Counted from the stretch's first letter, positions 7,590-17,218 are shown. The stretch: 64,000 nt of DNA from Actinacidiphila alni (GCF_900112845.1 NZ_FONG01000002.1:372001-436000); one strand, 5' to 3'. Notes: generated from the sequence alone by a model not told the origin. A program made the numbers and translations.

Positions 7590-8540
7590 TCAGCCGGTGG
7601 GGCTGGGGCGGGTGGTGAGGGTGTCCATGCGGCGGGCGGCGATCTCGCGTTCGGCGGCGGCGGCCACGAATTCCGCCACGTGGTCGGGTCCGACCAGGGC
7701 GCGGACCGCGGCGACGGTGGCCGCGGGAAGCGGTACCGGGACGGGCAGCTCGGTGGTAGGTGTGGCCGGGGGCGGCGGCGGGGGGAGCAGGACGTCGCCC
7801 AGGTGTCGGCGGACATGTTCGGAGGCGGTCATCCGCATCGCGCGGGCCAGCTCCGCGTCCAGGGTCTGCTGGGCCAGCGGGCGCAGCCGGCGGACCAGGG
7901 AGGCGGCCTCGGCCGCCTCCTCGTCGGTGGGCGGGTGGTGCAGGAACCGCTCGAAGACGTACTCCGTGGTGAACTGCAGGAAGCGTTCGGAGATGTACTC
8001 GACCTGGCCGCGCAGCTCCCGCAGGTGGCCGGTGATGGCGGACAGCGGCACCCCGGCGGCGTGCAGTTCCGTGGCCACCGCCAATTCCTGCGGGCTCGGC
8101 ACGAGGAATTCGTCGTCGCTGCCGGGCACCGGCTCCAGGATGCCGAGCGCCACCCCGTCCTCGACCGCCGACGGCTCGGCCGTCCCGCCGAACGCCTCGT
8201 ACAGCTCGGCCAGGCTCATCCGGACCGGTGTCTCGTCCGACCAGGGCCGGTCCACCTCGTCGACCAGGCCGAGCACCCCGCCGAGTCCGGTGCCCGCGTC
8301 CCACGCCTCCAGCAGCTCCTTGATGCTGGCCAGGGTGTAGCCGCGCTCCAGCAGGTCGGCGATCTGCCGGAGCCGGGCCAGATGTGTGTCGCCGTAGACA
8401 TTGGCCCGGCCGCGCCGCTCCGGTTTGGGCAGCAGGCCCCGGTCGGTGTAGGCGCGGATCGTACGGACCGTCGTCCCGCTCAGATGGGACAGGTCCTCGA
8501 TCCGGTACGCGCGCTGTTCGGCCGCGGTGGTCACGCCCAC
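7590..8540 (-). CDS. MerR-family transcriptional regulator
   Basis: The 316-residue protein has an N-terminal MerR winged helix (YRIEDLSHLSGTTVRTIRAY, then DRGLLPKPERRGRANVYGDTH) and a dimerisation helix (LRQIADLLERGYTLASIKEL). A long helical C-terminal effector region and a Pro-rich stretch (PPPPPPATPTTELPVPVP) follow. The effector domain has no metal-binding cysteines, so it probably senses an organic ligand. The GTG start follows GAGGAG. It is transcribed in line with the hydrolase/SDR cluster upstream on the same strand, 22 bp from the metal-dependent hydrolase, and is the best candidate for its regulator. MerR proteins usually act on promoters with an over-long -35/-10 spacer. Confidence 0.88.
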   Translation of the reverse strand: MGVTTAAEQRAYRIEDLSHLSGTTVRTIRAYTDRGLLPKPERRGRANVYGDTHLARLRQIADLLERGYTLASIKELLEAWDAGTGLGGVLGLVDEVDRPWSDETPVRMSLAELYEAFGGTAEPSAVEDGVALGILEPVPGSDDEFLVPSPQELAVATELHAAGVPLSAITGHLRELRGQVEYISERFLQFTTEYVFERFLHHPPTDEEAAEAASLVRRLRPLAQQTLDAELARAMRMTASEHVRRHLGDVLLPPPPPPATPTTELPVPVPLPAATVAAVRALVGPDHVAEFVAAAAEREIAARRMDTLTTRPSPTG

Positions 8541-8562
8541 ACTCCTCGGTGCTCCTCGCCGG

Positions 8563-9453
8563 TCAGGAGGCCGCGGTGCGGCTCGCCCTCTCGCTGGCGC
8601 GGGCCGCCGGGGATATGGCCAGGTACTCGACGGCCTTGGTCAGCGACCCCTCCTGGGACGGATGGTACGACCGGCGCAGGTACCGGGGCATCGCCGCGTT
8701 CAGGGAGGCCCAGGACGGCAGCAGGCCGCGGCGGGCCGCGGCGCGGTGGTCCCGGAAGCGGTACTTGCCCTTGGTCAGCTGCGGGTCGTGCCTGATCAGA
8801 TAGCGGGCGCCGACCACCCACAGGTAGAAGAGCGTCGGCCAGGCGAAGGCCATGCCCTCGGCGCGGCGCAGATAGCGGGGTACCCCCGCCCCGCCGACGT
8901 GCTGGGACATGTCGAACGCGACCGCCCGGTGCTCGACCTCCTCGGCGCCGTGCCAGCGCAGCAGATCGAGCATCACCTCGTCGGTGTCCACCTCGTCCAG
9001 CGCCTCGGCGTCCAGGATCCAGTCGCCGAGTACCGCCGTGAAGTGCTCGATGGCGGCGATCAGCGACAGCCGGAAGCGCAGCCATTCGCGCTGCCGGATC
9101 GGCGCGCCCCACGGCGGCTTCTCGCCGAGCAGGACGTCGAACATCCACTCCACGTGCTTGGTGTAGCCGCTGGTGTCGAGATTCTGCTCGGCCAAGTGCT
9201 CAAGCACATACGCGTGCTGGACGCTGTGGGTGGCCTCCTGGCCCATGAAGCCCTTGACGTCCTTGAGCAGTTGCTCGTCCGAGACGTAGGGGAGTGCCTC
9301 CTTGAAGACCTTCACGAACCACCGCTCCCCCGCCGGCAGCAGCAGGTGCAGCACATTGATGACGTGCGTCGCGGTCGGCTCGCCCGGAATCCAGTGCAGA
9401 GGGGTCTGCTTCCAGTCGAACGTGACCCGGCGCGGCTTGATCGCGTAACTCAT
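8563..9453 (-). CDS. predicted metal-dependent hydrolase (PF10118-type, ferritin-like fold)
   Basis: The 296-residue cytoplasmic protein has a clear metal site: HGAEEVEHR, plus GQEATHSVQHAYVLEHL and IAAIEHFTAVLGDW earlier, which together give the Glu/His pairs of a diiron-type helical bundle. This matches the family annotated as predicted metal-dependent hydrolase in actinobacteria. The ATG at 9,453 is followed by the family's usual opening (MSYAIKPRRVTFDW). It lies 99 bp downstream of the SDR-hydrolase fusion and next to the MerR gene, so all four minus-strand genes may form one unit. Lipid or xenobiotic oxidation is plausible, but the reaction is unknown. Confidence 0.75.
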   Translation of the reverse strand: MSYAIKPRRVTFDWKQTPLHWIPGEPTATHVINVLHLLLPAGERWFVKVFKEALPYVSDEQLLKDVKGFMGQEATHSVQHAYVLEHLAEQNLDTSGYTKHVEWMFDVLLGEKPPWGAPIRQREWLRFRLSLIAAIEHFTAVLGDWILDAEALDEVDTDEVMLDLLRWHGAEEVEHRAVAFDMSQHVGGAGVPRYLRRAEGMAFAWPTLFYLWVVGARYLIRHDPQLTKGKYRFRDHRAAARRGLLPSWASLNAAMPRYLRRSYHPSQEGSLTKAVEYLAISPAARASERASRTAAS

Positions 9454-9552
9454 GGCGGTGCGTCCTCCTTCGGTGGTCGGTGATTCGGTGGTCAATGGCG
9501 AGTGGGTCGGTGATTCGGGGGCGGTCGTTGTGAACGACGGGGAAAGGGCGGG

Positions 9553-11368
9553 CTAGACCGGCGGGTCGATACGGGACAGGCCGCGCAGCGCCTTGGGGGA
9601 GAGCCGGGACAGCAGCCGCGCCCCGCGGGCCTCGGGCGTGACCGGCACCACCGCGGTGTCGCGGCGCACGGCGCGCAGAATCGCGCGGGCGACCTTCTCC
9701 GGCGGGTAATTGCGCAGCCCGTACAGCCGCGCGGACCGCGCACGCCGCTTTTCCTGCTCCTCCTCGCCGACCCCGGCGAACCGCGCGCTGCGGGTGATGG
9801 GCGTGTTGACCAGGCCGGGGCAGATCGCGCTCACCCCGATGCCGTGCGGCGCCAGTTCGGCCCGCAGGCACTCGCTGAGCATCAGCACGGCCGCCTTGGA
9901 GGTGCTGTACGCGGGCAGCGCGCGGGACGGCTGGAAGGCCGCGGCCGAGGCGGTGTTGACGATGTGACCGCCCTGCCCGCGCTCGACCATCAGTTTCCCG
10001 AACAGCCGGCAGCCGTGGATGACACCCCACAGGTTGACGTCGAGGACCTGCTTCCAGTCCTCGGGCGTGGTGTCGAGGAAGGAGCCCGCAAGGCCGATCC
10101 CGGCGTTGTTGACCACGACGTCGGGCACCCCGTAGAGGTCGGCGGTGCGCGCGGCGAGCTTCTCCATCGCCTCGGCGTCCGACACGTCGACGGTCTCGGG
10201 CCAGGCGTCGGGCGCGCCGCTGAGGCGCGCCAACTCCGCTGTCCTGGCGGCGCCTTCGCCGTCCCGGTCCACCGCGATCACCCGGGTGCCTGCCTCGGCG
10301 AAAGCGAAGACGGTGGCCCGGCCGATGCCGCTGGCCGCACCGGTGACCAGCACCAGCTGGCCGCCGAACCGCTCCTTGGCGGCGGCGCCCGAGGCGCCCA
10401 GGACGGTCGCGGCCGTGGACTCCGCCGAGACCACAGAGGCCGAGGCCGGGTCGCCGTACTCGTGCGAGGTGACGAAGTCGCCGATCCAGCGCGCCAGTTG
10501 TTCAGGACGCGAGCGCGGCACCCAGTGCTTGGCGGCGACGGTCCGCCGCGTCAGTCGGGGCACCCACCGGTCCAGGTCGTCGTAGAGCCGCTCGGACAGG
10601 AAGGCGTCGCCGGTGGGCGTGATGAGCTGCACCGGTACGTGCGCGTAGGCGTCGGGGCGCGGACTGCCCAGCCTGCGGCGGACGTTGTCGCGGTACAGCC
10701 AGGCGCCGTGCGCGGCGTCCTCGGGCAGCGAGGCGGTCGGATAGCTGTCGGTGGGCAGCTTCTCGGCGCGGGCCAGCAGCTTGGGCCACTGCTTGCCGAG
10801 CACGCCGCGCCAGGCCAGTTCCGGCAGGACGGGGGTGTGCAGCGCGTACACGTACCAGGACTTGGCGCCCTGGCCGACGACCTGGACGACCCGGCGCGGG
10901 GTGGGGCGGCGTACGCGGCGCTTGATCCAGTGGCCGAAGTGGTCGAGTGACGGGCCGGAGATCGAGGTGAAGGAGGAGATCCGGCCCTCGGTGTCGCGGA
11001 CGGTGGCGAATTCCCAGCCCTGCACGGAACCCCAGTCGTGGCCGACCAGATGCACCGGGTGGTCCGGGCTGACCGCGTCGGCGACCGCCAGGAAGTCCTC
11101 GGTGAGCTTCTCCAGGGTGAAGCCGCCCCTGAGCCGGGCCGGGGCGCCGGACCTGCCGTGTCCGCGGACGTCGTAGAGCACCACATGGAAGCGGTCGGCG
11201 AGCCGGTCCGCGACCTCGGACCAGACTTCCTTGCTGTCGGGGTAGCCGTGCACCAGCACCACCGTGGGCAGCGCCGCGTCCCCGTACTCGGCGACGCACA
11301 GCCGTACGCCCCCGCCGCCGGTCACGAACCGCTCCCGCGGCCGGCCCTCCGCCTGCTCGTCCCGTGTC
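9553..11368 (-). CDS. alpha/beta-hydrolase fused to short-chain dehydrogenase (two-domain enzyme)
   Basis: The protein has 605 residues in two enzymatic parts. Residues 1-300 form an alpha/beta-hydrolase: HGYPDSKEVW (oxyanion region), GHDWGSVQGW (nucleophile elbow with Asp in the haloalkane-dehalogenase/epoxide-hydrolase style) and a late AKHWVPRSRP segment carrying the catalytic His. Residues 325-605 form an SDR: TGAASGIGRA (NAD(P)-binding glycines), NNAGIG, a Ser at TASAAAF and the catalytic YSTSK. Fusions of this kind are known in actinobacteria, but their substrate is not defined. The ATG overlaps the stop of the M24 peptidase gene (ATGA), so the two are coupled. Confidence 0.86.
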
Positions 11369-12365
11369 ATGCCGCCGCTCCCGTGTCCGAACCTGTCGCC
11401 GACCCCGCGGCCGTACCCGTACTCGCACCCGCCGCCGCACCCGGGCCCGTACTCGCACCCGGACCCGCACCCGTCATCGATGCCGTCCTCGTCCGGTCCG
11501 CGTCCGTCTCGTGCCAGCGCCTGACGTGCGGCAGGTCGTCGTCCAGCCAGTAGGCGTCGGTCTCCGTGACCACGAGGATCTCCTCGAACTTCGCCCCGGT
11601 GCCGCGAAATCCCACATGCGGCTCGACGGCCCACAGACCGGGGTATGGCGGATGGTCGGACATGCGGTACGGACTCCACAGCGGCGACCAGCCGTCGCGG
11701 TGGCCGTGCAGCGCGTCCGAGGCCAGGCCCTTCAGGCTCTGGGCGCCGAAGCCGGCGATCCGCGGCGACCAGCGGCGCTCGGTGACCCGGTCGACCTTGT
11801 GGGCGATCACGCCGAAGGGATACGCGCGGTGCCGATTGGCGTACCCCTGCCGGACCATCAGCCGGTCGACGTCCTCGTAGATGGTGCGCAGCGGCCGGCG
11901 TTCGCGCACCTCGCGCAGGATCAGCTCGCGGTGCTCGCGCAGGTCGGCCATCAGCCGTTCCTGGAGCGGGTTGGGGCCGAGCGACCCCGAGTAGCCGATG
12001 TCGGCGGTGCAGCCGCCGTACACCGGGGCCAGATCGAGGATGAACGGCATGCCGGGCTCCAGCCGCCGCCCGGTCGGGAAGAACTGGAGCGGGACCTTGA
12101 AGCCGGTGAAGGCCGTACGGTCGCCGAACCAGGCGAAGGGCAGGTGGAACCAGTCGCGTACGCCGTGCTCCCGCGCCCACACGCGCATCGCGCGGGCCGC
12201 CTCCCGCTCGGTCGTCCCCGGCCGCAGCTGCGCCGCGACCGCCTCGGCGCACGCGTACGCGAGGCGCTGCACCTCGCGGAAGCCGTCGAGACCGTCGAAC
12301 CTGTCGATGCCGTCCGACCCGCCGATCCCGCCGAGCCCCTCCCGCTGTTCGACCGCACCGCTCAT
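11367..12365 (-). CDS. M24-family metallopeptidase (aminopeptidase P / creatinase-like)
   Basis: The 332-residue protein has the pita-bread fold. Visible metal ligands are FILDLAPVYGGCTADIGYS (two aspartates), FGVIAHKVD (His), WAVEPHVGF (Glu) and FEEILVVTE (Glu). The substrate could be X-Pro peptides or an amidine-type C-N bond. The N-terminus has a Gly/Asp-rich stretch (GLGGIGGSDGIDRFDGLDGF). The last 40 residues are a low-complexity Ala/Gly/Ser/Thr tail made of imperfect repeats of GASTG-type units, which may vary in length between strains. It is the first gene of the four-gene minus-strand cluster ending with the MerR regulator. Confidence 0.84.
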   Translation of the reverse strand: MSGAVEQREGLGGIGGSDGIDRFDGLDGFREVQRLAYACAEAVAAQLRPGTTEREAARAMRVWAREHGVRDWFHLPFAWFGDRTAFTGFKVPLQFFPTGRRLEPGMPFILDLAPVYGGCTADIGYSGSLGPNPLQERLMADLREHRELILREVRERRPLRTIYEDVDRLMVRQGYANRHRAYPFGVIAHKVDRVTERRWSPRIAGFGAQSLKGLASDALHGHRDGWSPLWSPYRMSDHPPYPGLWAVEPHVGFRGTGAKFEEILVVTETDAYWLDDDLPHVRRWHETDADRTRTASMTGAGPGASTGPGAAAGASTGTAAGSATGSDTGAAA

Positions 12366-12663
12366 CCCGCCCACCCCCAGACCTCGCCCGTCCCGTTCAA
12401 AGCTGACAGCAATCAATGTGACATCGCGCCGTGGCAGGGTCAAGAGCCCCGGCGCCCCCTGTGGATAACTCGCGGTAGCCCCGACAAGCGCCCCCGACAA
12501 GCCCCCGACAAGCGCCTCCGGCCGGCACCCCGACCGGCGTCCCTGACAGGCGCACCCCCCCACAAGCCCCCCGACCCCTACGGGTGGTCAGACCGCAGGA
12601 GTACACGGAACCGGCACTCGCGGCGGACGCCCAGATGTGGCGCGCGCCACTACGGTCGAACAC
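12366..12663. promoter_or_regulatory. divergent promoter region between the M24 cluster and the ABC exporter operon
   Basis: This 298-bp gap separates two divergent operons. For the plus-strand ABC operon, TACGGT lies just before the GTG at 12,664 with no Shine-Dalgarno, as expected for a leaderless actinobacterial transcript. For the minus strand, a TTGACC-like -35 (rc of the GGTCAA near 12,436) precedes an AT-rich stretch around TCAATG/ATTGA (12,412-12,422), the only AT-rich part of the gap. The centre is a C-rich, repetitive stretch (CCCGACAAGC-type direct repeats, about 12,478-12,515). No recognisable operator was found. Confidence 0.35.
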
Positions 12664-13698
12664 GTGACTGTGATCGCTACCGAAAGCCTGAGCAAGCGGT
12701 ACCCGAGGGTGACCGCTCTTGACCGGCTGACCGTGGACATCACCCCCGGTGTGACCGGGCTGGTGGGTGCCAACGGCGCCGGGAAATCGACCCTGATCAA
12801 GATCCTGCTGGGGCTCGCCCCGGCGACCGAGGGTCGTGCCGCCGTGCTCGGACTCGACGTGGCCGCCCACGGCGCCGAGATCCGTGGCCTCGTCGGCTAC
12901 ATGCCCGAGCACGACTGCCTGCCGCCCGACGTGTCGGCCACCGAATTCGTCGTCCACATGGCCCGGATGTCGGGGCTGCCGCCCGCCGCGGCCCGCGAGC
13001 GCACCGCCGACACGCTGCGCCACGTCGGGCTCTACGAGGAGCGGTACCGCCCGATGGGCGGCTACTCCACGGGCATGAAGCAGCGGGTCAAGCTGGCCCA
13101 GGCGCTGGTGCACGACCCGCGGCTCGTGCTGCTCGACGAGCCGACCAACGGCCTCGACCCGGCCGGCCGCGACGAGATGCTCGGCCTGATCCGCCGCGTC
13201 CACACCGACTTCGGCATCTCGGTGCTGGTCACCTCGCACCTGCTCGGCGAGCTGGAGCGCACCAGCGACCACATCGTCGTCATCGACGGCGGCAAGCTGC
13301 TGCGCGCCTCCTCCACCAGCGACTTCACCCAGGCCACCGCGTCGCTCGCGGTCGAGGTCACCGACCGCGAGCAGGAGCTGCTGGCCGCGCTCACCGCGGC
13401 CGGCCTCACCGTCCAGGCCAAGGGCCACCTGCTGCACGTCGACATAGCGGACGACGCGACGTACGACGCGGTCCGGGACGCGGTCGCCGGTCTCGGGGTC
13501 GGCTTGGTCCGCATGGAACAGCGCCGCCACCGCATCGCGGAGCTGTTCACCGACGACGAGGACCTCACCTACGAGGACCCGGACGCACCGACGACCGAGG
13601 GAACCGCCCCGACGGCCGAAGCGACAGCCCCGAGGGCTGAAGCGACAGCCCCGACAGACCCGACCCTCAAGGAAGGAGAAGGCCGTGACGCAGCCTGA
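12664..13698 (+). CDS. ABC transporter ATP-binding protein (first of pair)
   Basis: The 344-residue nucleotide-binding subunit has Walker A GANGAGKST (about residue 40), a Q-loop equivalent GYMPEHDCLP, the signature YSTGMKQRVKLAQAL, Walker B LVLLDEPTNGLDP and the H-loop TSHLLGE. After the ATPase core comes a regulatory segment and a tail of imperfect TAPTAEATAPRAEAT-type repeats. This is the CcmA/NatA type of exporter ATPase. It overlaps the permease gene by 14 bp. The start is a GTG with no Shine-Dalgarno, probably leaderless. Two ATPases and two permeases follow each other, so the operon encodes one heteromeric or two related exporters, likely for a peptide, antibiotic or sodium. Cargo unknown. 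Confidence 0.92.
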   Translation: MTVIATESLSKRYPRVTALDRLTVDITPGVTGLVGANGAGKSTLIKILLGLAPATEGRAAVLGLDVAAHGAEIRGLVGYMPEHDCLPPDVSATEFVVHMARMSGLPPAAARERTADTLRHVGLYEERYRPMGGYSTGMKQRVKLAQALVHDPRLVLLDEPTNGLDPAGRDEMLGLIRRVHTDFGISVLVTSHLLGELERTSDHIVVIDGGKLLRASSTSDFTQATASLAVEVTDREQELLAALTAAGLTVQAKGHLLHVDIADDATYDAVRDAVAGLGVGLVRMEQRRHRIAELFTDDEDLTYEDPDAPTTEGTAPTAEATAPRAEATAPTDPTLKEGEGRDAA

Positions 13699-14599
13699 GA
13701 CGATGCCGACGCCGGGCACCGCCCCCGACGTCATCCACAACATCGGCTACCGCAAGTACACCGGCCCGCGCCTCGGCCGCGGCTACGCCCGCCTCTCCCT
13801 CTACAGCCAGAGCTTGCGCGGCGCGTACGGGCTCGGCCGCAGCGCCAAGTCCAAGGTGCTGCCGATGATCCTGCTCGGCGCGATGTGCGCGCCCGCCCTG
13901 ATCATGGTGGCGGTCGCGATCTTCACGGACATGTCGAAGCTGCCGGTCGACTACACCCGCTACGCGGTGATCATGCAGGCCGTCATCACGCTCTTCGTCG
14001 CCTCGCAGGCACCCCAGTCGGTCTCCCGCGACCTGCGGTTCAAGACCACCCCGCTGTACTTCTCGCGGCCCATGGAGCGCGTCGACTACGTGGCCGCCAA
14101 ATACGCGGCGCTCAGCACGGCGCTGTTCCTGCTGACCGCGCTGCCGCTCGTCATCCTCTACGTCGGCGCGCTGCTGGCGAAGCTCAGCTTCGGCACCCAG
14201 ACCGCCGGGTTTGCGAAGGGCCTGGTGTCCGTCCTCCTCCTCTCGCTGCTGTTCGCGGGCGTCGCGCTCGTCATCGCGGCGGTCACCCCGCGCCGCGGCT
14301 TCGGGGTCGCCGCGATCATCGCGGTGTTCGTCATCACCTACGGCGCGGTCTCCAGCGTTCAGGGCGTCGCGTCCGCGCAGGAGAACTACGACGTGATCGG
14401 CTGGCTCGGCGTCTTCTCGCCGATCACCCTGATCGACGGGTTCCAGACCTGGTTCCTCGGCGCTGACTCCGCCTTCCCGCACGCGTCGGGGCCGCCCGAC
14501 GCACTGGCCGGCACCGTCTACCTGCTGGCCGTCCTCGCCCTCATCGCCGGCACCTTCGGCCTGCTGATGCGCCGCTACCGGAAGGTGGGTCTGTCATGA
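13685..14599 (+). CDS. ABC transporter permease (first of pair)
   Basis: The 304-residue integral membrane protein has six hydrophobic segments: residues 58-82, 95-115, 145-172, 180-205, 208-230 and 275-298. The soluble N-terminus (DVIHNIGYRKYTGPRLGRGY) is typical of the NatB/ABC-2 exporter permeases found beside CcmA-type ATPases. It is preceded by AAGGAGAAGG. The stop codon overlaps the start of the second ATPase by 4 bp. It should pair with one or both ATPases in the cytoplasmic membrane. Confidence 0.88.
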   Translation: MTQPETMPTPGTAPDVIHNIGYRKYTGPRLGRGYARLSLYSQSLRGAYGLGRSAKSKVLPMILLGAMCAPALIMVAVAIFTDMSKLPVDYTRYAVIMQAVITLFVASQAPQSVSRDLRFKTTPLYFSRPMERVDYVAAKYAALSTALFLLTALPLVILYVGALLAKLSFGTQTAGFAKGLVSVLLLSLLFAGVALVIAAVTPRRGFGVAAIIAVFVITYGAVSSVQGVASAQENYDVIGWLGVFSPITLIDGFQTWFLGADSAFPHASGPPDALAGTVYLLAVLALIAGTFGLLMRRYRKVGLS

Positions 14600-15513
14600 C
14601 GACGATCAGCATCGACAACGTCTCGCGCTGGTTCGGCAATGTGGTGGCGGTCAACGACATCAGCATGACGATCGGCCCCGGTGTGACCGGTCTGCTCGGC
14701 CCCAACGGCGCCGGGAAGTCCACCCTCATCAATATGATGGCGGGCTTTCTGGCCCCCTCCACCGGCGCCGTCACCCTGGACGGGACACCCATCTGGCGCA
14801 ATGAGGAGTCCTACCGGGAGATCGGCATCGTCCCCGAACGCGAGGCGATGTACGACTTCCTGACCGCCCGCGAATTCGTGATCGCCAACGCGGAGCTGCA
14901 CGGTCTCGCGGACCCCGGCGCCGCCGCCCAGCGGGCGCTGGCCACCGTCGAGATGGAGTACGCGCAGGACCGCAGGATTGACACGTACAGCAAGGGCATG
15001 CGGCAGCGCGCCAAGATGGCGTCCGCGCTGGTCCACGAGCCGTCCGTGCTGCTGCTCGACGAGCCGTTCAACGGCATGGACCCGCGCCAGCGGCTGCACC
15101 TGATGGAGCTGCTGCGGCGGATGGGCGCCGAAGGGCGGACCGTGCTGTTCTCCTCGCACATCCTGGAGGAGGTCGAGCAGCTCGCCCACCACATCGAGGT
15201 CGTGGTGGCCGGGCGGCACGCGGCCTCCGGCGACTTCCGCAAGATCCGCCGACTGATGACCGACCGCCCGCACCGCTATCTCGTACGGTCCAGCGACGAC
15301 CGGCAGCTCGCGTCCGTGCTGATCGCGCACGCGTCCACGGCCGGCATCGAGCTGGACTGGTCGGAGAAGGCGCTGCGCATCCAGGCCGTCGACTTCGCGG
15401 GCTTCACCGAATTCCTGCCCCGGATCGCCCGCGACCACGGGATCCGGCTCTTCACCGTCTCGCCGTCCGACGAGTCCCTGGAGAGCGTCTTCTCCTACCT
15501 GGTCACGGCATAA
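14596..15513 (+). CDS. ABC transporter ATP-binding protein (second of pair)
   Basis: The 305-residue ATPase has Walker A GPNGAGKST (about residue 35), signature YSKGMRQRAKMASAL, Walker B VLLLDEPFNGMDP and H-loop SSHILEE. It resembles the first ATPase in the operon but lacks its repeated acidic/Ala tail. A C-terminal domain (SVLIAHASTAGIELDWSEKA) resembles the substrate- or partner-sensing extension of exporter ATPases. The GTGA/ATGA-type 4-bp overlap with the permease before it indicates coupling. The second permease begins 13 bp after the stop, preceded by AAGGAG. Confidence 0.92.
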   Translation: MTTISIDNVSRWFGNVVAVNDISMTIGPGVTGLLGPNGAGKSTLINMMAGFLAPSTGAVTLDGTPIWRNEESYREIGIVPEREAMYDFLTAREFVIANAELHGLADPGAAAQRALATVEMEYAQDRRIDTYSKGMRQRAKMASALVHEPSVLLLDEPFNGMDPRQRLHLMELLRRMGAEGRTVLFSSHILEEVEQLAHHIEVVVAGRHAASGDFRKIRRLMTDRPHRYLVRSSDDRQLASVLIAHASTAGIELDWSEKALRIQAVDFAGFTEFLPRIARDHGIRLFTVSPSDESLESVFSYLVTA

Positions 15514-15526
15514 GGAGCCGACACAG

Positions 15527-16354
15527 ATGCCCGCCACCACCACTCCCGTGCCGCAGACCCCCGGCCCCGGCCCGCACGCCGGACCCGGAAACGGATACCG
15601 AGACGGCCGCCCGGCCGCGCGCCCCGCGCCCCGGCTGTTCCACCCCACGGTCGCCCGGCTCACCTACCGTGCCCTGCTCGGCCGCCGCCGCGCCCTGCTG
15701 CTGTGCGGACTGCCGCTGCTCCTGCTGGTCATCTCGGTCGCGGTCCGCGCCCTGACCGGCGCCGACGACTCCACCGCCAATGACATGCTGCAGGGCTTCG
15801 CGCTCAGCACCATGGTCCCGCTGGTCGGCGTCATCGCCGGCACGGGCGCGATCGGCCCGGAGATCGACGACGGCGCCATCGTCTATCTGCTGGCCAAGCC
15901 GGTCAGCCGGTCGACGATCGTCTTCACCAAGTTCGTGGTGGCGATAGGTGTCGTCGCCGTCTTCTCCGCCGTCCCCACCCTGATCGCCGGGATCATCCTC
16001 AACGGCAACGGGCAGAACATCGCGGTCGCCTTCGGTGTCGCCGCCGCCGTCGCGTCCGTCGCCTATGCGGCGATTTTCCTGATGCTCGGCGTGCTCACCC
16101 GGCACGCGGTCATCGCCGGTCTGGTCTACGCCCTGGTGTGGGAGTCGGTCATCGGCAATGTGGTGCCGGGCGCCAGGACGCTGAGCGTGCAGCAGTGGGC
16201 GCTCGCGGTGGCCCAGAAGACGGCCCACGGCGGCATCGTCAGCTCCGACGTCGGCCTGCCGACGGCGATCGTGCTGCTCGCGGTGGTCACGGTCGCCGCC
16301 ACCTGGTTCGCGGGACGCAAGCTGCGCACCCTGAAGCTGGCCGGGGAGGAGTAG
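15527..16354 (+). CDS. ABC transporter permease (second of pair)
   Basis: The 275-residue ABC-2 type permease has a Pro-rich cytoplasmic N-terminus (about residues 1-40). Six membrane segments follow (about 60-78, 95-115, 140-163, 168-195, 200-220 and 246-262), with the ABC-2 features GAIGPEIDDGAIVYLLAKPVS and RSTIVFTKFVV between helices 2 and 3. It ends the four-gene exporter operon. The ribosome-binding site is AAGGAGCC. The cargo cannot be inferred. Confidence 0.88.
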   Translation: MPATTTPVPQTPGPGPHAGPGNGYRDGRPAARPAPRLFHPTVARLTYRALLGRRRALLLCGLPLLLLVISVAVRALTGADDSTANDMLQGFALSTMVPLVGVIAGTGAIGPEIDDGAIVYLLAKPVSRSTIVFTKFVVAIGVVAVFSAVPTLIAGIILNGNGQNIAVAFGVAAAVASVAYAAIFLMLGVLTRHAVIAGLVYALVWESVIGNVVPGARTLSVQQWALAVAQKTAHGGIVSSDVGLPTAIVLLAVVTVAATWFAGRKLRTLKLAGEE

Positions 16355-16467
16355 GCGGCCCGCAGGCGAGCGAGGCGGCGGAACGAAGAGGTCGGGGGCG
16401 GAACCAGGGGGCCGAACCAGGGGGGGGCGATTCGCCGCCGTCCGGCGATCGGTGAAGACTGGAGCCG

Positions 16468-17166
16468 ATGGCCCCGGCTCCCGAGACCTCCGCTGCCGCC
16501 CGCGAGCGCCGCCGCGTCACACCAGGTGACGCGCGGCGCTTCGCCGCGGGGTGGATACGCCGTTCGCCCGGCACGCACATATGGCTGCTGATCCTGGCGG
16601 TCACCAGCGGCATCGTCGCCAATGCCTCACCGCGTGTGCGCTCGCACCTGCTGCACCATGTCAGCACCAATCTGGTGGGCCTGCACGACCATCCGCTGCG
16701 GGTGCTGATCGCCAGCGCCCTGTGGATCGAGACGCCGTCGGGTCTCCTGCTGTACTTCGTGCTCTTCGAGCTGGTCCACGCGCCGGCCGAGCGGTGGCTG
16801 GGCACCTGGCGCTGGCTGGTCGTGGTGGCGACCGCGCACATCGGGGCGACGCTGGTCAGCGAGAAGGCCGTCATGTTCGGCATCAGGGACGAACGGCTGC
16901 CGCGCTCGCTCGCGCACACCGTGGACATCGGGGTGAGCTACGGGCTGGCGGGCGTCGTCGCGGTGCTGACCTATATGGTGCCGCGCCCCTGGCGCTGGGG
17001 ATATCTCGCCGGGGTACTGCTCTTCTTCGGTGTGCCGCTGCTCGGCGACGCGACCTTCACCGACCTCGGCCACTTCTCGGCGGTCCTGATCGGCCTGAGC
17101 TGCTACGCGATCACACCGCCGGGGCGGGAACGGGAAGCCGCCGCCCAAAGAGGCCCGGTTCAGTAG
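16468..17166 (+). CDS. rhomboid-like membrane protein
   Basis: The 232-residue protein has six helices. Helix 4 carries DIGVSYGLAG, in the position of the rhomboid nucleophile (GxSx), and helix 6 carries DLGHFSAVLIG, with the His of a Ser-His dyad. The loop between helices 1 and 2 (SHLLHHVSTNLVGLHDHPLR) is unusually His-rich. The arrangement matches actinobacterial rhomboid-like proteins, a divergent branch whose proteolysis is mostly untested. It could cleave membrane proteins or be an inactive relative. It follows the ABC operon by 113 bp on the same strand and ends 52 bp before the convergent HAD gene. Confidence 0.72.
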   Translation: MAPAPETSAAARERRRVTPGDARRFAAGWIRRSPGTHIWLLILAVTSGIVANASPRVRSHLLHHVSTNLVGLHDHPLRVLIASALWIETPSGLLLYFVLFELVHAPAERWLGTWRWLVVVATAHIGATLVSEKAVMFGIRDERLPRSLAHTVDIGVSYGLAGVVAVLTYMVPRPWRWGYLAGVLLFFGVPLLGDATFTDLGHFSAVLIGLSCYAITPPGREREAAAQRGPVQ

Positions 17167-17218
17167 AGCCCCGGCTCCAAACCTCCGGTTCGGAACGGCC
17201 CGGTTCGGAACGGCCGGC

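Noticed and set aside
12397..13743. Long minus-strand frame opposite the ABC ATPase, and similar long frames opposite HtrA, serS, pheA and CopCD
   Set aside because: They are high-GC shadow frames: Arg/Ala/Gly-rich, no domains, and lying opposite genes with clear motifs.
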